From the NCBI RefSeq assembly GCF_900142435.1, contig NZ_LT670846.1, forward strand, positions 586,750-650,749: a stretch of DNA of 64,000 nucleotides, in the 5' to 3' direction. The translations under genes were made by a program, and so were the position numbers. Shown in pieces: positions 55,927 through 63,349 of this stretch (position 1 is the first letter of the stretch; each line of letters begins with the position of its first letter). Under the pieces are notes generated by a model. The model made no database searches, was not told the DNA's origin, and worked only from the letters and a program-made list of their open reading frames with translations. The DNA comes from Thermocrinis minervae. Its GTDB lineage: Bacteria > Aquificota > Aquificia > Aquificales > Aquificaceae.

Positions 55927-57041
55927 GTGTAGGGTATCTTAATTACAGATACAAATTTGTCGTTGCTTTTGTGAAAGTTCACAAGTATACCTAGGTTTTT
56001 TGCAACTTCTCTTACTATAGAGAGTCCCACGCCATATGATAACTCTTCCATCAGGTTGCTATCTTCTCCTATTACGTTTGTTATGCTTAGGTTTACATAC
56101 TTTTCTCCTTTTTCTAATCTTAGAACTATATGAGTATTCTCTTTGGCATACTTAACAGCATTATCTATTAAGTTTGTAATAAGAGAGTACAGTAGTTCAT
56201 AGTCAGTTTGCACCTCCACGTGGTTTAGACCCTCAGTTTTAAGAATTAAGTTCTTAATCTGCAAACCATGCTGATAGAAATCCACTATATCCTTTATTAA
56301 TTGCATCAAATTAAATCTAGAAATATTCGTGGGTTTTATGTCTATGTTAGCTATAATCTTGAGCTTTGCAGTCAACTTTATTATTCTGTTTATTGCTTTT
56401 TGTATAACAATTTTTGTGTTTTCATCAACATTAACGTTTTGAAGGTTTAAAAGCAAAATGCTAAGTGGAGTCTTTATCTCGTGAGATATATACACGGCCA
56501 TCTTTTTTAGCCTTTCCGAATAAAGTTTATACCACCTGACTTGACCTAGTACGTTCATAATCGAGAGTATTGCTATAACAAAGCTTGTAAAAACAGAGGA
56601 AATAAGTGCAGAAAAGAGTAGGATCATCTTTCTCCTTATTATCCTTTCTTTTGGTAAAGCTAGAAGAATTCTGCACTTTGATTTATTACACAAAAAAGAT
56701 TTGGTATATATCAAATATTTTGAACTTTCTTTTAAACCATCCGATGTCTCTTCCAGCATACTTTTAAACGTGTTAAAATCCGAGTTCTTTACATTTACAG
56801 CCCCTATTATTGACCTATCTTTAATTAACATCATAATATATGTGCTTGTGATGTACTGATTATTTAATAAATCCTCATCTGCTGAGAGAAGTTTTATCAT
56901 ATTATTAGTGGCTTCTGTCAGGTATTCTTCTTCTAGTTTAACCATCTCCTGGTTAAATATAAACCAGAGCATTACAAAAAAGAAGCTTGTAGGTATAAAA
57001 AACTTAAAGAAATTTAAAAAGAATAATTTAAGTACACTCAT
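55923..57041 (-). CDS. Sensor histidine kinase (no regulator adjacent)
   Basis: The 372-residue product has membrane helices near 8-28 and 140-162 with a periplasmic region of about 110 residues. The cytoplasmic kinase part shows H-box YISHEIKTPLS (His187), N-box NLIDNAVKYAKE and G-box YGVGLSIVREVAKNLG. All motifs are intact. It is coupled to the unknown membrane protein. The base composition is more A+T-rich than the neighbours (many AAT, ATT and TTT codons). Confidence 0.9.
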   Translation of the reverse strand: MSVLKLFFLNFFKFFIPTSFFFVMLWFIFNQEMVKLEEEYLTEATNNMIKLLSADEDLLNNQYITSTYIMMLIKDRSIIGAVNVKNSDFNTFKSMLEETSDGLKESSKYLIYTKSFLCNKSKCRILLALPKERIIRRKMILLFSALISSVFTSFVIAILSIMNVLGQVRWYKLYSERLKKMAVYISHEIKTPLSILLLNLQNVNVDENTKIVIQKAINRIIKLTAKLKIIANIDIKPTNISRFNLMQLIKDIVDFYQHGLQIKNLILKTEGLNHVEVQTDYELLYSLITNLIDNAVKYAKENTHIVLRLEKGEKYVNLSITNVIGEDSNLMEELSYGVGLSIVREVAKNLGILVNFHKSNDKFVSVIKIPYT

Positions 57042-57059
57042 TGTTTACCATTCAAAGAT

Positions 57060-57778
57060 ATTTTACCTTAGCCGTTGGGGTTAATTGAGGAAAATACTTA
57101 AATATTTCAATCAGTTGTTCCTTGCAAAGTATTTTCTGCTTTCTAGTAGCTTTAAAGCTTCTCTAAAGATGTTTTCCGACATATGCTTCCTTATGCGTAG
57201 CAGGGCATGTAGCACTTCTTCCTCCCAACATTCCACCTTAGTGTATTCCTCAAGTATGTTTTTTTATCCTTGCGTGTATATCTGCTGTAAATTTTCTATA
57301 AAGATGCCCTCTTCTTTTCTTTTCCAGAAAGCATCTGCTTTCATAGAGCAGTGAATCAAACATCTTTTGAGAAACATAGTCCTTTGTTCCGAGTTTGCCA
57401 ATGGTATACCTTCCCTCTTCAATCCTCTCAACATCTTTGTTTTACCTTTACCTGTCTTGTCTGTAAGCACCAGAAGAGTTGGTTCTTCTAACCTTCTCTC
57501 CAGGTCTTTGAGTATATACTCCCTGTATGCTCTATAGCCACCTTTAAGTCTTAGAACTTCAATGCCAAAATAGTTAAGAGTTTTACTCTGTAGACTAAGC
57601 CTATAAGCTTCTTCTCCTGGTATTCAAAAAGGGGATGTTTATAGCATTCGGTATATGAAACTCCCTGTATTCAGATGGGTTCCTTAGATAATTTTTATAA
57701 AAAAGACTCTGTTTTTCTTTAATACGATATAAATCATTAATACAACTATTAGCTAATTTTATTGCCTGCTGATGCACT
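57060..57778 (-). pseudogene. mnmH: Decayed mnmH (selU), tRNA 2-selenouridine synthase
   Basis: MnmH uses selenophosphate to turn 2-thiouridine into 2-selenouridine at the tRNA wobble position. On the minus strand, remnants lie in order but in broken frames. NPSEYREFHIPNAINIPF (about 57693-57628) matches the rhodanese start and then ends at TAG (57603-57601). After a +1 shift, GIEVLRLKGGYRAYREYIL (about 57570-57512) matches the conserved rhodanese-to-P-loop junction. The P-loop TGKGKT follows (about 57449-57432), then a TAA (57266-57264), a deletion and a last helical piece up to a TGA near 57108. Total size is about 65% of a normal gene. Confidence 0.78.
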
Positions 57779-57790
57779 TAACTCTATACT
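57762..57790 (+). promoter_or_regulatory. Promoter of the cytochrome c oxidase operon
   Basis: TTGCCT (57762-57767), a 17-base spacer and TATACT (57785-57790) lie upstream of subunit III. The predicted leader is about 26 bases and includes GGAGG before the ATG. It sits within the 5' remnant of the opposing mnmH pseudogene. Confidence 0.65.
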
Positions 57791-57822
57791 GATATAGCTA
57801 GTAAATAAAACGGAGGTTGAGC

Positions 57823-58602
57823 ATGGCTCACCAGGAGATGCATCACCATCATTTGGGTCATCATGAGACTAGCTTCTGGCCTTTCCCGGTAGGTATGGGT
57901 ATATTGCTCGTTCCCATTGGTGTAGTTTCCTACTTCGCATGGCACAAAGAGATGCTAGGTTTAGTGCTGGGTGGTGTAGCCTTCTTGCTCATAATATTTG
58001 GTCTAATAGGTTGGGCTAACGAGTTCTTCAGCAAGGGACACGAGGAAGGGTTTGGTGGTCTGGCCATATCCTTGTTCATAGCTACGGAAGTTATTATCTT
58101 CGGTACGCTCTTTGCTGCCTTTTGGACTGCAAGGGTCACACATGCAGATGTATGGCCTCAGTGGGTGCCACATATGAATCTTGTCATACCAGCTATACTC
58201 ACCCTTATACTTTGGTCTTCTAGTATAAGCATACTTTTCTCGGAAAAAGCCTTAGAGGCCGGCAATAGAGGTATGTCTATAATCTTACTTCTCCTAACTA
58301 TAGCTTTAGGTACAGCCTTCGTAATCATACACTTTCAAGAGTGGGCACACCTGTGGCATTCAGGTTTTACTCTTTCTTCTAATATGTACGGTACCGGTTT
58401 CTACTCTCTCACAGGTGTCCACACCTCCCACGTAATAGTTGGTTTGATATCTCAACTTTACGTTCTATACCTTGTGGCAACTGGTAAGATGAGCTCCCAC
58501 AGGACTACTCTCTTCAAAGCTGTTAGCCTGTACTGGCACTTTGTAGACCTTATGTGGCTTTTAGTAGCTGGAAGCGTTTATCTGATAGGTAGCCTGGTAT
58601 GA
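57823..58602 (+). CDS. coxC: Cytochrome c oxidase subunit III
   Basis: Subunit III stabilises the heme-copper oxidase core. The 259-residue product has about seven membrane helices, with the family segments FIATEVIIFGTLFAAFW and LTGVHTSHVIVGL near the fifth and sixth helices. The N-terminus is unusually His-rich (MAHQEMHHHHLGHHE). I start at ATG 57823, after GGAGG, rather than a TTG two codons earlier. It overlaps the SCO gene by 4 bases. The order III, SCO, II, I is not the common II, I, III order. Confidence 0.92.
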   Translation: MAHQEMHHHHLGHHETSFWPFPVGMGILLVPIGVVSYFAWHKEMLGLVLGGVAFLLIIFGLIGWANEFFSKGHEEGFGGLAISLFIATEVIIFGTLFAAFWTARVTHADVWPQWVPHMNLVIPAILTLILWSSSISILFSEKALEAGNRGMSIILLLLTIALGTAFVIIHFQEWAHLWHSGFTLSSNMYGTGFYSLTGVHTSHVIVGLISQLYVLYLVATGKMSSHRTTLFKAVSLYWHFVDLMWLLVAGSVYLIGSLV

Positions 58603-59375
58603 AGGGAAGGTATTTACTCGGTCTTCTTGCGGCCTTTGCCCTTTCTTTTGCTTCTTACAACACAGCTACCGATAAGATGGGTGTGTTCGATCCATCGGTT
58701 TTGCAGATAGACCAAGAGATGTACCTAGGTAAAAAATTAGGTAACTACACCGTGCTTACAGAGAGAGGATGGAAGGACATAAAGACCATAATAGGAAACA
58801 AACCTACCATACTTCAGCTTGCATACTACACATGTGATGCTTCTTGTCCCATACTCACTCAGAATCTGTTGAGGGCCGTAAAGGACATAGATCCTAAAGA
58901 TTTTAACGTGTTGATTCTATCCTTTGACAGAAAGGATACTATAGACACGCTGAAAGCTTTTAAGAAAAAGCTTGGGAACGTTCCTCCTAACTGGACCTTT
59001 GGTCTTCTTCAGGAAGATGACATAAAAAAGTTGACTAAAGAGATAGGCTTTAAATTCTTCTACTCGGAGAAGGATAGGACGTTTGTCCACCCCAACGTGC
59101 TAATATTCCTTTCCCCAGAAGGTAAGGTGATGAGATACCTATTTGGTACTTTTCCTCAAACAAAGGACGTAAAGCTGGCTCTGTTGGACGCTCAAAAGGA
59201 AAATCCATCTGTAACCAATCTGCTAGACCTTTCCCTACTGGTTTGCTATAGGTATGACCCTACTAGGAGTCGGTACGTGTTCGACCCATTTGTTATCTTT
59301 CCCCTTGCGGGTATTGCCTTGTTTACAGGTGTGCTAGCCTTGAGCTTTTTCTATAAAAAACCTAAGGAGGTTTAA
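58599..59375 (+). CDS. SCO1/SenC-type copper chaperone
   Basis: SCO proteins deliver copper to the CuA site of oxidase subunit II. The 258-residue product has a signal peptide, a thioredoxin-like domain with Cys79 and Cys83 in YYTCDASCPI, the conserved His in FVHPNVLIFL, and an extra C-terminal membrane helix (about 228-250) that anchors it from the other end. Its place between subunit III and subunit II fits this job. Confidence 0.9.
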   Translation: MKGRYLLGLLAAFALSFASYNTATDKMGVFDPSVLQIDQEMYLGKKLGNYTVLTERGWKDIKTIIGNKPTILQLAYYTCDASCPILTQNLLRAVKDIDPKDFNVLILSFDRKDTIDTLKAFKKKLGNVPPNWTFGLLQEDDIKKLTKEIGFKFFYSEKDRTFVHPNVLIFLSPEGKVMRYLFGTFPQTKDVKLALLDAQKENPSVTNLLDLSLLVCYRYDPTRSRYVFDPFVIFPLAGIALFTGVLALSFFYKKPKEV

Positions 59376-59376
59376 G

Positions 59377-60096
59377 ATGCGTGTAAGTCGCTTTCTGTTA
59401 TTGTCACTTCTTGTGGTAGGCTTTGCATCTGCAGAACCTTTGGCCTATCCTGCCAACCTCTTTGACAACATATACTACATATGGCTTCTGGTGTCTGTGA
59501 TCATCTACCTTATAGTGGCCATACCTATGCTCTACTTCATGATAAAGTACAGGTACAAGAAGGGAGAAAACGAGGAAGGTGTACCCATACATGGTAATCA
59601 TGCACTGGAGATTACTTGGACAGTTATACCTCTCATAATCGTCATATACTTGGCTACTCAATCTTTTGCCTTTTACAAAAAGCAAAGAACTGCTCCACCG
59701 GATTCTATGGAGCTAAAGGTCACAGGTTTTATGTGGGGTTGGGAAGTAGATTACCCTAACGGTAAGAAAGTATTCGCTTTCTTCAACGATAAGTACCAAA
59801 TACCTGAAGAGCAAAAAATAGTTATACCAGCAGGCAAACCAGTAAAGGTACTTTTAACCTCCAGAGATGTTATTCATTCCTTCTACGTACGTCCTGCTAA
59901 GGTCATGGAAGATGCTGTTCCTGGTAGGATAACACACCTCTGGTTCCAGATAAACAAACCTGGCGAATACTGGGTTTTCTGTAGAGAATACTGCGGGACA
60001 CAACATTCTAGAATGGTTGCTATACTCAAGGTTGTTCCACAAGCAGAGTTTGATAAATGGGTAAATCAAGGTGTTAGTAATCAAAAATCTTTATAG
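59377..60096 (+). CDS. coxB: Cytochrome c oxidase subunit II (CuA)
   Basis: Subunit II receives electrons from cytochrome c at a dinuclear copper site. The 239-residue product has a signal peptide (about 1-19), two membrane helices (about 27-52 and 70-92) and a cupredoxin domain. The CuA ligands are all present: His in VIHSFYVRP and the set CREYCGTQHSRM (Cys, Glu carbonyl, Cys, His, Met). It lies 1 base after the SCO gene and 12 bases before coxA. Confidence 0.95.
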   Translation: MRVSRFLLLSLLVVGFASAEPLAYPANLFDNIYYIWLLVSVIIYLIVAIPMLYFMIKYRYKKGENEEGVPIHGNHALEITWTVIPLIIVIYLATQSFAFYKKQRTAPPDSMELKVTGFMWGWEVDYPNGKKVFAFFNDKYQIPEEQKIVIPAGKPVKVLLTSRDVIHSFYVRPAKVMEDAVPGRITHLWFQINKPGEYWVFCREYCGTQHSRMVAILKVVPQAEFDKWVNQGVSNQKSL

Positions 60097-60108
60097 AGGA
60101 GGTGTGCC

Positions 60109-61707
60109 ATGGCGGCAGTAGCTTATAGACCGTGGTACAGCGCGAGCATAAAAGAGTGGCTGTTTACCACGGATCACAAGAAGATAGCTCTTTTCTATGG
60201 GGTAACCACTCTACTGTTCCTTTCAATAGCTGGTCTTGCAGCTCTAGGGATCAGGTTAGAGCTTTGGGAACCTGGCATGCAGTTTATGTCTCCAGAGACT
60301 TATAACTACCTGCTTACAGTGCACGGTATTGTTGCATTGCTTTGGTGGGCGATCGGTGTATGGTCAGCATTTGCCAACTTCCTTATACCCCTTATGATCG
60401 GTGCTAGGGACGTAGCCTTTCCCAGGCTTAACGCCCTAAGCTGGTGGGCTTTCTTTGCAGCAAGCGTTTTGGCAATACTTACAATGCTCCCAGGCAACCA
60501 CATTAAGATGATGTGGACTGGATATCCACCCTACTCACTGAACGACGATGCTGGTGTAACTGCCCTGTACGTCATGATCGTACACATACTCGGAGTTTCC
60601 TCCATAATGGGTGCTGTAAACTTTCTTGTAACCACCCTGAGGATGAGGGCTCCAGGTATAACCTTCTCAAACATGAACCTCTTGCTTCATGGTATAGCTG
60701 CTGCTAACGTCATACAGTTGCTGGGTGTTCCATCCTTTGCGGGTGCAGTTACCATGCTTTTCCTAGACAAATATCTCGGTACAAACTTCTTTAAACCTGA
60801 GCTTGGTGGAGACCCGCTTATATACCAAAACGTTTTCTGGTTCTACTCACACCCCGCAGTTTACGTTATGGTACTTCCAGCCTTTGGTGTTTTCTCTGAA
60901 GTAATAGCTACCTTCAGCAGAAAGCCCATATTTGGTCAAAAGGCTATGGCACTAGCCATATGGGCTATAGCCGTTGTAGGTTTCATGGTATGGGCTCACC
61001 ATATGTTTACCTCTGGTATACCAGACTGGATGAGGATAGTATTCTCCTACACGACTGTGCTTATAGGTGTTCCAACCGGTATAAAGATATTCAACTGGGT
61101 AGCTACCCTGTACAAGGGATCCATAAGGTACACAACACCGATGATGTTCACACTGGGTGGTATATTCATGTTCCTCATAGGTGGTCTTACAGGTATACCT
61201 CTTGCATTACCAGCCTTTGACATAAACGTGCAAGACTCTCACTTTGTGGTTGCACACTTCCACTATGTTCTGGGTATGGCTGTTACTCTAGCAGCCTTCA
61301 GTGGTATATACTACTGGTTCCCCAAGCTTACGGGTAAGATGTACAACGAAACCCTTGGAAAGATATCCTTCTGGCTCATAATGATAGGTTCCAACCTCTT
61401 CTACTTCCTACAGTTCATAGTTGGTCTAGAGGGTATGCCAAGGAGGTACGCAGACTATCCACCTATACCTGAGTTTGTGCAGCTACACCACTGGCAAACC
61501 ATAGGCGCCTTTATCCTGGCCTTCGGAATACTTTTGACCTTCATAAACTGGATTTACTCTGCAGTAGCTGGTCAGAAAGCTGGAAACAATCCATGGGGTT
61601 CAAGCTCTTTGGAATGGAGCATACCTTCTCCACCACCACCTCATAACTTTGATAAGACTCCAGAACTTCCACCAAATTGGACTCCATACCAGTATGGGCA
61701 TCACTAG
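60109..61707 (+). CDS. coxA: Cytochrome c oxidase subunit I (A2-type heme-copper oxidase)
   Basis: Subunit I is the catalytic core that reduces oxygen and pumps protons. The 532-residue product has about 12 helices. Visible ligands are His in TVHGIVALLWW (low-spin heme), FYSHPAVYV with the CuB His and cross-linked Tyr, the CuB pair in WAHHMFTSG, and His residues in VVAHFHYVLGM. The YSHPAV form, in place of GHPEV, marks the A2 subtype, which uses Tyr-Ser instead of the Glu in the D-type proton path, as in Thermus caa3. A GGAGG site precedes the ATG. A hairpin terminator follows the stop. Confidence 0.95.
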   Translation: MAAVAYRPWYSASIKEWLFTTDHKKIALFYGVTTLLFLSIAGLAALGIRLELWEPGMQFMSPETYNYLLTVHGIVALLWWAIGVWSAFANFLIPLMIGARDVAFPRLNALSWWAFFAASVLAILTMLPGNHIKMMWTGYPPYSLNDDAGVTALYVMIVHILGVSSIMGAVNFLVTTLRMRAPGITFSNMNLLLHGIAAANVIQLLGVPSFAGAVTMLFLDKYLGTNFFKPELGGDPLIYQNVFWFYSHPAVYVMVLPAFGVFSEVIATFSRKPIFGQKAMALAIWAIAVVGFMVWAHHMFTSGIPDWMRIVFSYTTVLIGVPTGIKIFNWVATLYKGSIRYTTPMMFTLGGIFMFLIGGLTGIPLALPAFDINVQDSHFVVAHFHYVLGMAVTLAAFSGIYYWFPKLTGKMYNETLGKISFWLIMIGSNLFYFLQFIVGLEGMPRRYADYPPIPEFVQLHHWQTIGAFILAFGILLTFINWIYSAVAGQKAGNNPWGSSSLEWSIPSPPPPHNFDKTPELPPNWTPYQYGHH

Positions 61708-61717
61708 TGATCACTGT

Positions 61718-61737
61718 GGGGGCTCTGCCCCCTCTTT
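61718..61737 (+). terminator. Rho-independent terminator after coxA
   Basis: GGGGGC-TCT-GCCCCC is a perfect 6-base-pair GC stem with a 3-base loop, followed by TCTTT. It lies 11 bases after the coxA stop. A small open frame starts just after it, so readthrough may be used. Confidence 0.7.
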
Positions 61738-61743
61738 CAAAGG

Positions 61744-61902
61744 ATGAAAAAGTGGCTCTTCCTCCTGCTCTCTTTAGCCTTTTTATCTTATCTTTTTGGC
61801 ATATACGTTTACTCTTCCAAAGAAGCAAGACAGAAGAAGATTAAGGAGCTCCAGGAAGAATACGAGAGTAGAGTAAAAAGAAGGTTAAAGACGTTTAATT
61901 AG
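61744..61902 (+). CDS. 52-residue single-span membrane protein, unknown
   Basis: The frame codes for one N-terminal hydrophobic helix (LFLLLSLAFLSYLFGIYVY, residues 5-23) followed by a highly charged helical tail (KEARQKKIKELQEEYESRVK). This layout is common in small accessory subunits of terminal oxidases. It starts 36 bases after coxA, directly behind the terminator hairpin, with AAGG immediately before the ATG and so a poor ribosome site. Its 3' end overlaps bioW on the other strand by 18 bases. It could be an oxidase-associated peptide or a chance frame. Confidence 0.5.
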   Translation: MKKWLFLLLSLAFLSYLFGIYVYSSKEARQKKIKELQEEYESRVKRRLKTFN

Positions 61903-62619
61903 AAAAACTTTCCTTTCTAAACATTCTATCAAGGTTTGAATATCGGTGTTTTTTATAAAGTAAACTCTACCACCTACAGGAATACCTTCATACTTCATAG
62001 GTTTTATGCGTACGTACCCTATGTTCTTACCGGCTACGTACCCAGTGGTGTAGTCGGGATCGTCACTCCAGCATAGTTCTGCAATAACACCGCAGTGTAT
62101 GTTCTTGGTTGCTATGGCTAGTGCATCCATCAATCTATTCAAGTAATGTTTTTTTATACCACGCCTCTTTAGCTCTTCCCTTATCTTACTCCTATCCTCC
62201 CAATCCACTCTAACGGTTCTTATACCTCTTTCCATATCAGGTTCTAACCTCTGACCTGTTTCTACGTCAAGGAGAACGGCTCCCCTCATATTGCCACCCT
62301 TTGGGTTAGGTCCTTTTTTGAGAAGTTCTATGCCAAGCCTACCTATCTCTTCCGGAATACCTTCTTCCTTCAGCTTCATTACAGCGAAAGAGTGGGCTTC
62401 CTCTGGACTTTTAAAGTCGTAGCTGTAGATAGGCAAGGCCTTATTAATAACCCTGTATACTTGTACTTTCTCTACCGTTAAAACCATCTTGTCATATACC
62501 TTTGGCCTTCTTATTAGCTCCTGAAGGGTTTTACGTATATCTTTTTCCTCCTTTACAAGCCTTTCGGCTCCAGATACATGCTTTCCTTCAAGTTCTGCCC
62601 TCATCCTTACGCTCCACAT
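61885..62619 (-). CDS. bioW: 6-carboxyhexanoate-CoA ligase (pimeloyl-CoA synthetase)
   Basis: BioW activates pimelate to pimeloyl-CoA, an entry step of biotin synthesis. The 244-residue product has the family start (SVRMRAELEGKHVSGAERLV), the Gly-rich GPNPKGGNMRGAVLLD and the C-terminal GGRVYFIKN. Length is normal. The start at 62619 overlaps the glycosyltransferase gene by 32 bases; an ATG five codons later is possible. No other bio genes are nearby. Confidence 0.9.
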   Translation of the reverse strand: MWSVRMRAELEGKHVSGAERLVKEEKDIRKTLQELIRRPKVYDKMVLTVEKVQVYRVINKALPIYSYDFKSPEEAHSFAVMKLKEEGIPEEIGRLGIELLKKGPNPKGGNMRGAVLLDVETGQRLEPDMERGIRTVRVDWEDRSKIREELKRRGIKKHYLNRLMDALAIATKNIHCGVIAELCWSDDPDYTTGYVAGKNIGYVRIKPMKYEGIPVGGRVYFIKNTDIQTLIECLERKVFLIKRL

Positions 62620-63346
62620 GTTCCATCTCCCACAGGAAGAGATACTTTAGAAAAACGTATACCAAGGCGGAGAAGGCCACCGATAAGCCTCTTATACCGT
62701 CCAAAAAGCCAAGTTGAAGAAAGTATACTTTTATAAAAGCCCATACGGGATTAAGAAGGAGGTTGTAAAGCCGGAACTTTCTACCCTTCTTCCTCAACTC
62801 TTGAGCCACTATTCTAGCGTACTCCAGAGTTTTTATATATTGATATCTTAGGTCTTTGAAAGAGTAATGAAATATATCTCCCTTTAGCTTGCCAGCCCTA
62901 CCGTTAAATATGGCTCTCTCGTGTAAAGCACCTTCAAACTTTACAGTTCCTTTTTTAAAGAGCCGTAGCCTCCATTCGGGATACCAGGCATGTTTGAGAA
63001 AGGCTCCCAGGTAAAAGGTACGCCTGGAGATGTAATAAGCGTCGTACCTGGGTTTTTTTAGCTCTTTTCTTATGGAATCTCTCAATTCTGCGGATACTTC
63101 TTCATCTGCGTCCAAGACGAGTATCCAGGGGCCCTGACATAGGGTAAGTCCATAGTTTAGTTGTTGAGAGTAACCTTCCCACTCTTTGAAAAAAACCTTA
63201 GCACCTAGAGATTTAGCTATCTGCACCGTTCTGTCTGTGGAACCAGAATCGACAACCACTACCTCATCGGCAATATCTAACACGCTCTTTATAGCTCTAG
63301 CTATATTCTCTTCCTCGTTTTTTGTCCTTATCAACACTGAAAGCAT
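62588..63346 (-). CDS. Glycosyltransferase family 2 (WaaE/KdtX-like)
   Basis: The 252-residue product has the GT-A nucleotide-sugar site (RTKNEEENIARAIKSV, VVVDSGSTDRT, then the metal-binding ILVLDADEEV) and the WYPEWRLRLFKKG segment typical of LPS-core beta-glucosyltransferases of the WaaE/KdtX group. A hydrophobic C-terminal region (about 205-240) would associate with the membrane. The likely role is in LPS core synthesis. It lies 3 bases after prmA. Confidence 0.88.
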   Translation of the reverse strand: MLSVLIRTKNEEENIARAIKSVLDIADEVVVVDSGSTDRTVQIAKSLGAKVFFKEWEGYSQQLNYGLTLCQGPWILVLDADEEVSAELRDSIRKELKKPRYDAYYISRRTFYLGAFLKHAWYPEWRLRLFKKGTVKFEGALHERAIFNGRAGKLKGDIFHYSFKDLRYQYIKTLEYARIVAQELRKKGRKFRLYNLLLNPVWAFIKVYFLQLGFLDGIRGLSVAFSALVYVFLKYLFLWEMEHVERKDEGRT

Positions 63347-63349
63347 GGT

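Noticed and set aside
57264-57470. A 68-residue minus-strand frame as a real gene
   Set aside because: It is one piece of the mnmH remains; the similarity continues upstream of its first Met and, beyond its stop, downstream.
57042-57822. Phage or CRISPR-related origin for the gene-poor stretch
   Set aside because: No repeats or phage genes are seen; the stretch is explained by the mnmH remains and the cox promoter.
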